DNA from: Triparma columacea
Lineage: Eukaryota; Sar; Bolidophyceae; Parmales; Triparmaceae
Reading direction: 5' to 3'
Assembly (NCBI GenBank): GCA_030267965.1
Contig: BRYA01000123.1
Coordinates: 1 to 64,000, forward strand
Length of the DNA: 64,000 bases
Below, piece after piece: positions 1 through 11,869 of the stretch (its first letter is position 1; the number at the start of each line of letters is the position of its first letter). Made by a program: the position numbers and the translations under genes. The notes under the pieces are model-generated. The model ran no database searches, was not told where the DNA came from, and saw only the letters and a program-made list of their open reading frames with translations.

Positions 1-330
1 TTTACACCCTTTACACCCTTTACACCCTTTACACCCTTTACACCCTTTACACCCTTTACACCCTTTACACCATTAACACCCTTTACACCCTTTATACCCT
101 TTACACCTCTTACATCCTTTACACCCCTTACACAATTTACACCCTTTACACCTTTTACACCCCTTACATTTTTTACACCCCTTACACCACTTACACCACT
201 TACATCCTTTACACCCTTTACACCCTTTATATTATTTACACACTTTACACCCTTCACAACTTTCACACCCTTCCCCCCTTTACTTTACTCTTTACACCCT
301 TTACACAATTTATACACTTTACCTTTACAC
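1..330. repeat. 9-bp C-rich tandem repeat (TTTACACCC), degenerating inward
   Basis: The first 63 bases are seven perfect copies of TTTACACCC. Further in, the units become imperfect (ATTAACACC, TTTATACCC, CTTACATCC and similar) and they fade out near base 330. Written as the G-rich strand the unit is TGTAAAGGG. The C-rich strand runs 5' to 3' from the left edge, which is the orientation expected of a left chromosome end. The unit is not the TTAGGG telomere common in stramenopiles. It could be a variant telomere, a telomere-associated minisatellite, or an internal minisatellite; the window alone cannot decide. Confidence 0.85.
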
Positions 331-720
331 ACATCATTCCACCTTATACCCTCCTCTCTTCTACTCTCACTCTTTAACTCTTCTCACTTCTCCACAACTA
401 CACTCACCCTCTTTTAATTTTTCTTTATACACATCTACTACACATACACATATCATTCCACCTTTATACCCTCCCCTCTTCTACTCACATTCCTAAACTC
501 CTCTTTCTCCTAAACCAAAACCACACTCACCTTCCTTTTATTCATTCCTGTACACATCAACTACACTTCAATTATACTTACAAACCACTATAACACTTCC
601 ACAACCTTTTCAAAACCTTATCCGCATCTACTACACTTCCATTATACTTACAAATCACTATAACACTTCCACAATACATTCAAACTACTATAACATTTAC
701 AAAATATTCCCAGCAATAAA
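329..720. repeat. Two pairs of imperfect direct repeats, pyrimidine/A-rich
   Basis: A block starting near 329 (ACATCATTCCACC, then a pyrimidine tract with CTCTTCTACT) recurs near 446, a spacing of about 118 bp. A second block of about 45 bp starting near 560 (CTACACTTC, then ATTATACTTACAAA and ACTATAACACTTCCACAA) recurs near 630, a spacing of about 70 bp. No coding potential is seen. The region lies between the 9-bp tandem repeat and the 3' end of the first gene, so it may include that gene's 3' untranslated sequence. Confidence 0.6.
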
Positions 721-761
721 AATCAAATCAATTTCTCCTACAAATGTTGCTGCCATATTAG

Positions 762-3700
762 TCACTCCCCATTCTCATCTTCCATTGGTGCAACACTGCT
801 TACTTTAGCCTTTCCACCTCCTACAACTATAATATCTCCACCATCAGTGCTTCCAACACTTGCTCTTCTAACACTTGCTCTCAAAGCAACTGCTAGACCA
901 CCCTCAGCTCCAGCATCAGCAATTGCTCTCCTCACACTCTCTCTCCTTCTAGCATCTCCTGCTCCTTGAATGTAGTCAACTGGCACTCTAGCTCTCATTG
1001 CTTCATCAAACCACTCCGGCTTCTCCTCCTCCCATCTATCCCAATTTGCTTCTACCCAAGCTCTCACTTCCATTTCAATTGACTTCCAATGGTGCTTTGA
1101 TGTTTGAAAAGTGTACCTTGCTTTAGCTTCATCTGTCCCTTCTCTGAAATTCTTCACCGTTAAGTCTTTACCCCTTTGCCAGCTGTAGAAGGTGTCCCAA
1201 TTTTTTTTCTCAATGTTAAAGAAAAATACAGCAAACATTACAGCTGTACATGGTATAACTATTCCAACTACTTTCCATGCAAATCTAAGCACCTCGTCTG
1301 CAACATCTCCTTTTTCAGCTATAATTATAGCTACTGGAAGACTTCCCATCGTCAACACGAAGCCAAGCATCCAATATATCCCTCCAACCTCATTAGGATG
1401 CCTAAACTGCACAATTGATGTAAAGTCTCCCACCACTTTCACTAACATTCTACAGACTATACTAGTCAATATTTCTACATTGCCTCCTGCAGGAATCCAA
1501 TACCAAAAGTCTCCTCTTAAGACCTTCACCAACAAATATAGACCAAGATCAGCCCCAACATAGAGAGCAACCCATCTACCACCAAGCATCCCTAACACAA
1601 CTATTGTCATGCTCCTTATCACAAGCATACCTGCACTAAAGAGCATCATTGTAACAAATATGATAGATCTCTTGGTGGGATTTGCAGGTACATAACCATA
1701 AAAGTCAGGCACTTGTTCTCTCCTCTCTGGGTCAGTGTCATAGTCATAGCTGATAGTTGCAGATGCATAGCCTGTTGTCAGTGCTGAAACTGAAATTGAG
1801 ACCCAAGCTGCATCCGCAACCTCTCCATCATTCGTTGCAATAGCCATAAGTTGGATAATCACTCCAGGTATGGCCTCAGCAAACATCTCTATCCCTTTCA
1901 TGTAAGTCATCTCTGCCAGAGCATCAATTGCTTGTCCAGCCTCTTGCTTTTCTTTCTTTGCAACCCTGTAAGCATCAACAGCAGGCTTAAAGCCAATCAA
2001 AATAGGAAACCACTCCCTTAGCACCCTCAACATCCCCAACTTCCTATTTTGTCCCCAAACTGCCAGCATTTGTATCCCCATTGATACCATCAAACTTGCC
2101 AAAGAAGCCTCAAAGTACCCATACTTCTTATCACTCCAAAACATGTACGTAACATACCCATCAGTGAGCAAATCAAACATAGATGTAGCAGCACCAACAG
2201 TAACTCGAAATGTCATACCCCAAGGTGCAGTCTTCACAACACCCTTCCCAATCTCCACAAACATGCCCTTCATCCATGAAAATTCCTCAAACAGCTCCCC
2301 AACAGCCCTGTTCTGCAATCTCCACATATCTACCCCAGCCTGGATCACCTTCCTGCTCTTCAAACAAGGCATCAAGTTGTTCCCAATCACCCTTGCCTCG
2401 TTCTCCTCCACACACTCAAGCTTAGTAGACACTGAGCTGTTGAAGCTATACTCACAGAGCCTTGCCCTCTTCAGCAAAGTCACAAACCAAGGGTACTTCT
2501 TTACAACCTCTCTCAAAGTGACATTCTCGTTACAAACCTCCTCAACATGTCTCTTCTTGTCCTTCCTTGAGTGTGCTCCTCCAAGCTGTCCTCCGTCCCA
2601 TACCAAATCAGCACCCAAGACCTCTCCAGCCTCCTTAGTCATCTCCTTTAAAGGGACAAGGTCTATAAAGTAGCGTTCTACTTCAGCAGCCTCGTCTAGG
2701 TGCCTCTCCAGAGTTGACCTTGTTGCCTCCACACTCAAGCTTTTCCCAAGCTCTACCTCGGTGACAAATTCTACCTTGGTTGCCTTCTCTCCCCTTTTTG
2801 TGAATGTTATTGTTACTTCCTGTGTAGACTTTCGAGAATTGGTGGTTTTTGTCTTTGTAGACAACTTTGTCGTCAAAGATTTAATGATACCTCCAATTGG
2901 CACCAGCTTCTTCACTTCATTGATGAGGGGTTCCATTGTGACAACAATAGTATTTTCATCCACCTTGTGCAGCTTCATCACATTCCAGAATTCCCTGTCT
3001 CTGTGTATTCCTCCATGTTTTGACTCCAACTTCTGCCTTCTCCTCACAACTACTTCCCATGTCCCCTTCTTCTCCTCAATAACCCTCTCAACATCTCCTG
3101 TTGTTTCTTGGTTGACTCTGCTCTCAAAGTCCCAGAAGTAGGCAGCAGCTTCCTCTAAACCAGCTCTAACTGTCACTGTTGTCTTTCCCCATCCCTTTCC
3201 CTTCTCTTCCACCTTAATCCAGGTATCTGAAAGAGGGAATGCACCTTTAACCTTTTGTTTGCCTTCAAGCTCTAGGAATTTGGTGTTAAATTCTATATTA
3301 TTGCCAATAGCCGTAAGGTCCTTCATCGTGTTAATTTGGTGCGTCCTGTTAGTAGCATCAATCTCTTTGCTTTTGTCAAATCTCTTGCGTAAAACTGAGA
3401 CAGCAGAAAGGAATTTAGGTCCCAATTTATTCATTATTGCGTCGGGGATAAAACCACAAAGATCAACTTTTGAGATCATGGTGACCCTTGTCTGTGGGAT
3501 ATAGCCATTGATTGGATGCAGCGGCTCGAAGTACCAAGTCGTGTGAATAGAGCCCTCGACAGCCGCTTTTTCCTCTGGAAACCCCTCAAGTTTATCCTGT
3601 GTGCTTGAAAAGTCTAAGAGTATTTTACCGCCCTCTTCTTTGTAAATAACTTCAGTCTTGAAGTCCCTCTTACTGAGACCAGGAACTCCCAAACTCCTTC

Positions 3701-6503
3701 TAGTAAACCACAAAATCTTGTGTTTGTTGACATGCTTCACTTGGGTGTACACTCCCCGTGCAGAAGCTGTCTTGGCCATGTGTCTGCTGTGCGTCCCATA
3801 GAATTCTGACGCAGCGCATTCCTCAGCACTTGCATCAACTACCGTTACAGCTTTACATGTTGCAATGCTTTCCCCATCAACATGAACTAGCTTCATCTTG
3901 ACCTTGTCATCGGGACTCTTCAAATCGTCAAAGTTCTCCTCGTTCTTGCACTTCTCGTAAAACTCCTTCCCTTTCCTGATTGCATCCTTCTCCTCCTCAG
4001 AGTAATCTTGGGGCTCATTCTTGATAATGTTGGCAAGAGAGGCCAGTGCAGCTTTATCAACCTCTTCATCCCGCTGGAAAGTGTTTGCAATGTTGTGAAC
4101 AACTCCTAAGACTTTGGGGGCTAAGCGATTCAAGACAGAAACTGGAATATAACCGCCCAAATCGAACTTCTGTCTTATGTTCATATAGCACTGATTTACT
4201 TCACCTTCAACAGCCTGCACATTGGTAGCAGTGAAGATTGCTGTGGTTTTCCCCCTTACCAATTTGCCCATGCTACCTCCGTAGTCAACCTCTTCACCGA
4301 TTGGCTTGACACCTACTGACACTCTGTCGTTTTTGTCTCGCTTCCAAATGAAGTGCATCAAAAACTCTCTATTCTGTAGCAGCCTCGGCATCTTTTTGAC
4401 AAACGCAAAGAATTTCTCATTGATCCTCCCTGCCTGTTTTCTGACCTCAAATCTTGCTGGGTTTCCTTCTTCTCTGTCCGTACTGGCTCTTGCCCTGCTG
4501 CAGAGCAAGAAATACCACGCAGCAGCTGTGGGTTTATCATGGTTAATTACATTTGACATTTCATATCTTCCCCCCCCTTAATACCACTTACCTTCCTCAG
4601 CCGTGCAATCTGCCATTCCCTCAGCTTGCACTAGCGTGATGCTCCTCTCATTTGTCTTTTTCTGCCCATGCTTTACCCCCATCTTGACACCTTGATAAGG
4701 TGAAGCAATATCCTCCCATCCACCAACACATCCAAAAAGCTTCTCCAAGTCCCCAAACACCTTCTTCTGGTCCTCCTCCAACTCATCACCCTCCTTCATC
4801 CTCTCCACCAAGGCCCCCCTGACCTCAGCATCAATTTCCTTCCCGTTCCTCCTGAACTTCTCCTGCAACCTGTTGGCCTCAATAAGCTCATTCTTTGCAA
4901 GGTAGTCAATGGCATTGTCCATCAGTGTCTTTTGAAGGCCTTGGAAATGCAGATTAACTGTCTGAATACGTGTCACCCTACAGACATTTGGAGCAATCTC
5001 ATTGAAGAAGTAGACGCCTGTAGTCTCTGCCAGCTCAAATCCTTTCTTACTGAGGTCCTTGAAGCCTCCTCCAGGGTACTCTGTCAGCGGCACAAAAGCT
5101 ACCATGTAGGAAGTCTGGCCATTCTCAAGTTTGACTTCATTCCACACAAACCAATTCTGAAATAGTCTATTGGTGGCAGCAGGGACCTTCACCCCCAAAT
5201 GATAGTGCATGCTTCTAGTTCCCTCAAAATCATTCCTGATAACCCTTGGTAAGTTCCCATTATTTTTGAAGTGCTCCTCTGACCACTCAAATGTGTCAAG
5301 CAGAAATTGCTCTGCCAATACACTCTTTGCTGACTTGTCCACAGTGACCCCAAAGGCTGCCCACACCTTGTCCCCCTCTCTCCACAGGAACTTGTCAATG
5401 CCCTCCTTCAGTGTCCCCTTGACTCTTTTCCCCTTTGTGTGAAGTTCCTTCTCTAGCCCCCCAACCCTCTCCAACATTGCCTCCTCCTCGATTGTCAGAG
5501 GCGGTGCCCTTGGCATGACCTCCTCCACAAAGTGCACCTTCCTCCTCTCATCAATGACTGCAGGCTGTCTGAACTCGTCCATGACTTCATTGAGAATTCC
5601 CTTCAATGAGGTGTGGGCAGGCTTGGTGTCGCTTTTCCCGTCACTTTTGAAACTAGGGCGTGCAGGGCCCGCACTCTTAAAACTAGGGCGCACACTCTTA
5701 AAACTAGGGCGTGCACTCTTGAAACTGGGGCGCATAATCTTGAAACTTGGACGCGCACTCTTGAAACTAGGGCGCACAATCTTGAAACTTGGACGCGCAC
5801 TCTTGGAGCTTTTGTTTGTGCGAACATCAACCTCTAATTTCATCTCTGTTACCCTCTCCTCTGCCGTAAGAGTTCCCACCATGGTGACTGCAGTTTGTCC
5901 AAACACAAAGTCAGTGAAGCTGAGCTCGCCCTTAATGACACCTCGTTTGACAGTCTTGGTCTTTATCGACGCTAGCATTTCGAGAAGCATCGCAGTTGCC
6001 TCATCAGAAAGGTCATCCTCATCAAGGGGTGCCAACTCCATAATGTTCGTCGATTCGTCAGGAGATACGATTTTGACGTCGAGGAGAAAGTCTACAAACT
6101 TATTCCCGCTGCCGTAGTGCTGCCAGTAGACGAGTCTGTGAATGACTTCTTCCTTTTCTTCATACTCCTGGAGGGTCTTCCTTCGGAACTTGCCCTGCTC
6201 ACAATCGGTGAGGAGAAAGTCAATGATCTTGTCGCGCTCGTCGTGGAAGACACCAGCGAGCTCCATAACTTTCACATCGACACCAGTAGAGTTGTCTATG
6301 AGGCCTTCAATGGCTCCTCGGTCATCCAGAAGCTTGACAAGTTTGACTTGTTCGGGGCCAAGAGCTGTGTAATCGATATCTACTACTACGGGACCATGTA
6401 TTGCGGAGGGTGAGTGATTGGGGCCCGAGGGGGGCGCGGTGGCGAAGTTGGTCTCGCCGGCGTCATTCACGACTCCCGCATCTGCTTCAACCTCGCCCTC
6501 CAT
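762..6503 (-). CDS. Multi-START-domain protein with XK-related-like membrane region (left paralog)
   Basis: Two exons, 4592-6503 and 762-4525, are joined across a 66-bp GTAAGT...CACAG intron; phase 1 matches and restores Glu-Glu-Ala-Ala-Ala-Trp, as in the right-hand paralog. The predicted protein is about 1,891 aa. Residues about 224-288 are a seven-residue repeat around RPSFKSA. Four START-like modules follow at roughly 394-550, 618-785, 840-1023 and 1066-1266, recognised by patterns such as TWYFEPLHPINGYIP and a Gly-x-Ile-Pro then Asn-x-Leu-x-Pro-Lys segment. About 1403-1750 is multi-pass membrane sequence with DLLTDGYVTYMF and EMFAEAIPGVIIQ, which resembles the Asp-x-x-Thr-Asp and Glu-x-x-Pro-Gln signatures of XK-related proteins. 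A lipid-binding or lipid-handling membrane role is inferred. The ATG at 6503 was chosen because a TTTTCAG acceptor lies 18 nt upstream, so the open frame extending up to 6791 is probably intron or leader. Confidence 0.85.
5646..5817 (-). repeat. 21-bp coding minisatellite in the left multi-START gene
   Basis: About eight tandem 21-bp units encode Arg-Pro-Ser-Phe-Lys plus two variable residues (SA, IV, IM, SV). One unit is interrupted by an extra Gly-Pro-Ala. The repeat stays in frame, so it expands or contracts without breaking the protein. The right paralog has only a weakly related Lys/Arg/Ser-rich stretch at the same place, near 59020-59150. Confidence 0.85.
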
Positions 6504-7259
6504 GACGACCTTGATTGGGTGCTGAAAATTATGCGTTTGCAGTCGACGTGCGCGAAAAAAGGTGGCGGAGCGGCGTTTTTTGGTGTGAGTGAAGATGTCG
6601 TAAATTGGCATGTTCTTAAAGTGCGCGTATTTATATTTTCCAAAATCAGAGAATTTTTGCTCATTTGTCTTTTTTTGGGGGGAGCTCATTTTGTCATTTT
6701 TCCCTTTCTTGGGAGGCCGGAAGGGTGTTGTGACGGGCTCCTCCTTCGCTCTCCTCCCTCCTCCTCCCTCCTTCCTCCCTCCCCTCGCCACTTCCCCTCT
6801 ACTCTCTCCCCCCTCCCCCGATCACCCGCCCTCCCATCTTACCTCTTCACCAAACGTCCTGTAGCCCCACTCCTCCAATGGTCCCAAGAAGTTGTCGACA
6901 AGGAAAGCCTCGGGAAGTCAAAGTTTTTTTTCCTTGCCACCACGCTTCGTCAATTAGTTTGTGTTGGGGTGGTTCGAATTTGCTTTGTTAGTTTTGTCAC
7001 ACGATAATAGTCGATAATCTCTCCTCACAGCGCAAGTTTGGCAAGGCAACACAATTTGCCCAAATCCCACTCACAACACCCATAACCAGCCAGCAAATGC
7101 GTGTCATCCACCCCCCCTCGATGCTGTCGAGCTCCTCCCTTATTCAAAGACTACTGCTGCCAAATAATAATATAATAAAAATGCCCGTTGCGAGCCTTTA
7201 GCGTGCATCATTCATTAGCCTGATTTTTATTCGTTCTGCTGTTGTATTTCTATTTTTGT
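6504..7259. promoter_or_regulatory. Intergenic leader/promoter of the left multi-START gene plus 3' flank of the next gene
   Basis: No gene is supported here. On the minus strand a plausible 5'-untranslated intron runs from a GAAGAG/GTAAGA donor near 6850 to a TTTTCAG acceptor at 6522-6524. A pyrimidine-rich tract lies at about 6737-6830. A 14-nt block, GGAGTGGGGCTACA (complement of 6860-6873), recurs at 55872-55885 upstream of the right paralog and may mark a shared leader or core promoter. The part near 7164-7190 is AT-rich. Confidence 0.4.
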
Positions 7260-10200
7260 CTAAATTTCGACTTCGATCTCCATGTTGCCCTTGCTAACCT
7301 CGAACTCTGGCCCCTCCGCTGCTTTCTCCATGGCATAAAGCTTCTGGAACTGCTCGAATCTCAGCTCAAGCTCCTCCAGGAGCCTGCCCCTGATGGAGCT
7401 GGTGAGGCCTGCCGCTCCGGTGATCTCAATGAGCTTAGCGTTGCTTAGGTCATGGAGAGGGGTCCCGTCGACAAGGATGGGAACTTCCTCGGCCTTCTGC
7501 TCGTCCTCCTTCTCCCCCTCTACGACCCCCACCTCCTCCTCGCTAACCTCTACGTTCTCCCAATTAACCTCGTCTGTCCACAGTACCTCCATGGTCTCCT
7601 TGAAGATTGCGTACAGCTTCATGCTGTGCTTCCCTCTGGCCAAATTTCCGATCGTGTTCACGTCCATGGCTAGCTCGTGTTCGCTATTACCGTCTAGCAC
7701 CATGACGACCTTGACCTCCTTCCCCCCCATTGCGAAACCCTCGGTGTTGAACTTGATAACGAGCGTGTCACCGTTGACCACAGAGTGACGCTCGGGCTGA
7801 GAGATTTCAACTTTCACCGTGGCCTTGTCGAATTCCACCAACTCTCTGTCCCCCTCCCTCATCTCAGCCCCCCTCCCACTCTCCTCGCTCGCCATCCTCC
7901 CCACCTCAACGCCTCCGGTTGCCTCCTCGCCTTCCTTTGGCATGTATAAGAAGACGCTCGTCCCGACACCCTCCTTGTCGCCGGTTCTACATGCGATGGT
8001 GACATTGTGGCTGCCTGCCCCAAAAACTTCAGGCCCAATCTTCATGGAATCCAAGCTCAGACTGCCGTCCAAGTGGCCGTTTGAGGCATCGTTGGGGATG
8101 ACAATCTGTGAGGTAAGGTGCAATGAGCCGTCAAGAAGGATCTCCAGGTCCATCATCTCTCCGGGAACAATAGCGGCACCGTCCATCTTGAAAGAGACGA
8201 CGTCTTGTTTGCTCGCCATAATTTTTCCAGGCGCAGGGTACAAAATATCGACCAAAATGTCCCCCGCCTCGCCCCTTCCCCTGACGACTCCGGCGTCTCC
8301 GGCTGCACTTTCGTGAAAGCCCCCAACGTAGAGCCCCAGGGTGGCCAACAACAACATGGCGAGGCCAATAATCTTAGTCTTGTACTTTGTAACAAGGGAG
8401 GTCTTGACAAAGACATCGTCGTAATTGTCCTCCACCTTTGCCTTGACGGCGGACCCCCCCCGCGCCTTCTTCTTGCCACTGCTTCCCTTCTTACTCTTCT
8501 TGGGGGTTGGGGTTGACCTCTTCTTGTTCCCCTTCTTGATGCTGCCTCCGTCGCTACCGTTACCGCTGACGATGGCCGCTTCCTCTTCTCTTTCCACTGG
8601 AACGAAGGCGCTCTCGGGACCTTCGAGGTCACCGTAGGGATTCCTGTCGATAACCATCTCCCCGACCTTGGTGAATTTCGTGGCAATGGGCTTCGCCGGC
8701 GCCTTGATAACCTCCTCCTTTCCAGATGAGGCCATATCGTGGACGCCTTCATCAAACTTGACGCTCTTGACCCCTGCGAGTTTTTCCTTCTCCTTCCTTA
8801 GCCTATTCCTCTTTGTTTTCTTGCTCTCTACGACGACGAGCTCGTTACCGCTGCTTGACTTCTCGACGAGATTCTTCCTGCCACTTCCGACGGCCTCCAT
8901 AACCTCGAGGTCGTCGTCGACGACCGTGCTAGCGGCACTGTGCGGGGGGGAAACCGAGGCGGAGTTGGTTTCCCTTTCCACGACGCCCCCCAGCCCCTTC
9001 ATTTCGATCCTGAGCTCCCTTGTGGGACTGTTATGCATCATGAGGCTGGAGGCTGTGCTGCTGTTGTCGCTGACGCTGACCGCGCCCGGGGGGGCGCTTG
9101 TCTTTCCCTTGAGGAACATCAGCAGCTCCTGCGCGTGCGCTGAGTGAATCGAACTAAACTTGATCTTTCTCGATGATGCTCTCGGATCCTCCTCGAACTC
9201 CTCCTCCATGTCCCAGTCGTCCTCGTAAATTTTCTTCTCCCTCTTCGTGCTCTTCATGTTCCTCGGGCTCCTGATGGGCGTGTCCGCGCTGCCGCAGTCG
9301 GAAACTGGAGTGTCTGTGGACGCGCGCCTGCTCGAGGCTGGGCTCTGCTTGTCAATGACCTCCCTCGAGAGCTTGTGAGAAAGCTCGGCCCTCCTCAGCA
9401 GGTCGGCCAGGTCTTTGTAACTCTGTGGATCGAGCTGGATGCTGTCGTCGGTCTTGTCAGTTTCCGCCCCCTCCCGGACTTTGACCCTTATAGTCACGCT
9501 CTCTCCCTCGATGCTTTTGTCGAGGCGCTCAAGCTCGTTCCACCCACTTATGAGCTGGTTCTCCGCAAGCTCAGAGGCGGTTATGCTGCTCCCCCCGAGC
9601 ATGTCTCCGTCGGAGGAGTTCGACGCGCGGTCAAAGTCTATCGTTCCGTGGACCCCGCAGTCAGCACCGCCCTCGTTGTCATCGTCCACGACATCAAATC
9701 CCTCACCGTCCAAGTCAATGTCCATGTGGAGGACAGCGGCGAGCTGCTTGATTGCCTCGGGTGCGGACTGACGCCGCGACCCCGATGAGGTGTGGATGTT
9801 TTGGGGGAACGGGGAGGCATTCGGGGAGGTGGGAGGAGAGGTGGGGGGAGAGGAAGGGGGGGAGGAGGAGGAAGGGGAGGAGCTAGGAGGCGAGGCAGCC
9901 TCAACTGGGACGGCCTGATCGACAGAAAGATTGTAGGTCTCGTAGGAGAGAACCGAATCATCGTTATTTTGGGCGCCGGCCTCCGCCTTACCCTCCCCCT
10001 CCCGTTCCTGTTCCATGCTGCTCTGAATGACATTCCCAAGGGAGGAGTAAGACACGTTACTCTTGTCTAGAAAGTGCAGGTTGTGGAGCTGATTCTCCTC
10101 CTCCTGCATGCCGTCGTCGCTTTCGTAGTCGGAAGCCACGCGCTTCTTTTTCTGTGGACGAGCGGGTTTTAGGGATGTCAGTTAATCGGGCAGGTTTGCA

Positions 10201-10530
10201 ATACTGGAGAGGGATATATGGCTATAATGATTGAACGGGGTGGATTTGGTTACGGGTAACCTTGGGAAATAAACAACTTCCCCCCCATCCTCCCTTATCT
10301 CAAGAAAATCCACTCACAATTGCTCCCCGTGAGGCCATGGATGTGTTGTTGGCTAATCCAGTTTCCAGGGCCTCCTCGATCCTGGCCTTGTCGAAGGAGG
10401 CAGATGCGTTCGCTGAATCACTCAGTCCGGACGGTGACTCGTAGTCGGGCATTGTGGGGAAGTAAATTTGCTCCAAGGCTTTGCCATCCCTTCCCTCCAG
10501 AGGTTCCGGTGCGACCGGCGGAGGCTTCAC
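7260..10530 (-). CDS. Single-pass membrane protein with long acidic/basic N-terminal region, unknown function
   Basis: Exon 1 is 10318-10530 (ATG at 10530) and exon 2 is 7260-10151. The intron of 166 bp has a GTGAGT donor and CACAG acceptor, phase 0 on both sides, giving about 1,034 aa. The N-terminal two thirds is low-complexity, with Ser/Pro runs, acidic patches and Lys-rich clusters. One hydrophobic segment at about residues 658-680 (IIGLAMLLLATLGLYVGG) follows a basic stretch, which fits a type II (N-in) single-pass topology. The C-terminal part has two stretches of alternating beta pattern, near + strand 8230-7930 and 7830-7570, that look like Ig-like or similar sandwich domains (inference). 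No catalytic motif was recognised. It shares a 222-bp divergent promoter with the permease gene to its right. Confidence 0.75.
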
Positions 10531-10752
10531 AACTTGAAAAATCCGGATGAAGGATGATGTCCAGTCAAAGAGCTTGTGAAGCTAAGTGCAAAGTTGCGAT
10601 ACGTGCGCGACTTTTTAAATCATCAATTTGGTGTGGAGGTTCGGCCTTTACCCCCCCCCTACCTCCACCAACACATAATCCTTGCAGTGTCGCCTTAATA
10701 AAGGCCTTCACCAGGACCCCGATTGGTGCCAAGGGGGAAAGGGGGGAGGAGG
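10531..10752. promoter_or_regulatory. Divergent promoter interval between two membrane-protein genes
   Basis: The 222 bp separate the ATG at 10530 (minus) from the ATG at 10753 (plus), so both promoters must lie here or overlap the leaders. A C-run is present near 10649-10657. No defined box was recognised. Confidence 0.5.
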
Positions 10753-11869
10753 ATGGAGTCCCTGTCGATGGGGTCCCTTGTCTTAGCCGCTTTTATCGCT
10801 GGGGTTGCTGGCGTGTTGATTGGGGCGATCGGGGTCGGGGGGGTGAGTAAAAGCCCTGGGATGACATTGCAGGAGACGGGACTATGCATTTATCCTGTCC
10901 CTGCCCCCTCACACACTACCCCTTATCTTCCCATTGCTTCCGCAGGTCATCTTGGTCCCCCTCCTCATTCACGCACCTAGCCTCAACATCCCTCCCCACG
11001 AGGCAATCGTCTCGTGCATGTTCTCCTACATTTTTGTGTCAATATCGGGTATGTTCGCGTACTCCCGGCACGCGAGCATCAACTGGGACGAGTGCGCCTT
11101 CCTCCTCTACTCCGCGACCCCCGCCGCGTTCGCTGCGGCTGCTAGCCTGAACTTGTTCTCCGAGTGGCTCCTGAAGATGATCCTGTATTCCGTCATGCTC
11201 ATATCGTCAGTATTCTCCCTCCGCACCTTGATATACGCCTCCCGTGAGACGCACGTTCAGGTCCCCATGAGCGACGGGGATGTTGAGGAGAGGCAGAGCT
11301 TCGACTCGGGTTTCAGGAATAACAACAGCAGCCCGCTGGACTCTCCCCCCGCGCTCGCCGCTAGCGAGGATATTGGCATGGAAACAGAGGAAATTCTAAT
11401 TGATTTGGAAGGCCCAGCGACTGTGGATCCTCTCACTGGATGCCCGCTGGAGGTGGACAAAGCAGTCACAACCACTACCAAGGAGAGCAACGCGGCCGTC
11501 GAGAACGTAACAAAGTACAAAATGTGGGCCCTCGGGGCGACTACTGGATTTCTCTCGCCCCTGACCGGCACGAGCGGCCCTGTAGTCTTCCTGCCCCTCG
11601 CTCTGACTGTCAACTGCCCCATTCTCAACGCCCTTGGCGCTGCCCAAGCGGTCCAGCTCCCTATTGCCTCCGCCGCCACCCTCACATTTGTGCTCACGTC
11701 GAAGGTCAATGTGGCCTTGGGGCTCGCCCTAGCTGTCGGGAGCACCCCTTGCGTGATCCTAGGGAGTAGCCTGGCGCACAGGATTAAAAAGTTTCACCTA
11801 CAGGTCATTGTGACCACCGTGCTGATTGTGGCGAGTGTCGTTTTATTTGGGGTTTTCCTGTTCGGTTGA
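10753..11869 (+). CDS. TauE/SafE-family membrane permease (sulfite/anion exporter-like)
   Basis: Exons 10753-10842 and 10946-11869 are joined across a 103-bp GTGAGT...CGCAG intron, phase 0, giving 337 aa. The first exon ends in IGAIGVGG and the second begins VILVPLL, reconstituting the glycine-rich first membrane repeat of TauE/SafE proteins. A second copy of the repeat follows a hydrophilic loop of about 80 residues: GATTGFLSPLTGTSGPVVFLP. About eight hydrophobic segments are visible. Members of this family move sulfite, sulfonates or other small organic anions; the substrate here cannot be told. The central loop is acidic and Ser-rich, longer than in typical bacterial members. Upstream in-frame codons before 10753 lack an ATG. 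Confidence 0.85.

Noticed and set aside
1..330. CRISPR-like or coding interpretation of the left repeat
   Set aside because: Units are 9 bp, contiguous and degenerate, without spacers; the host is eukaryotic.
5515..6117. 200-codon open frame opposite the left multi-START gene
   Set aside because: Its repeats are the antisense reading of the 21-bp coding minisatellite; the minus-strand frame is supported by the paralog.
6504..6791. Upstream in-frame extension of the left multi-START gene to 6791
   Set aside because: The stretch is low-complexity, its analogue is missing in the paralog, and a TTTTCAG acceptor just before the ATG at 6503 suggests it is intron or leader.
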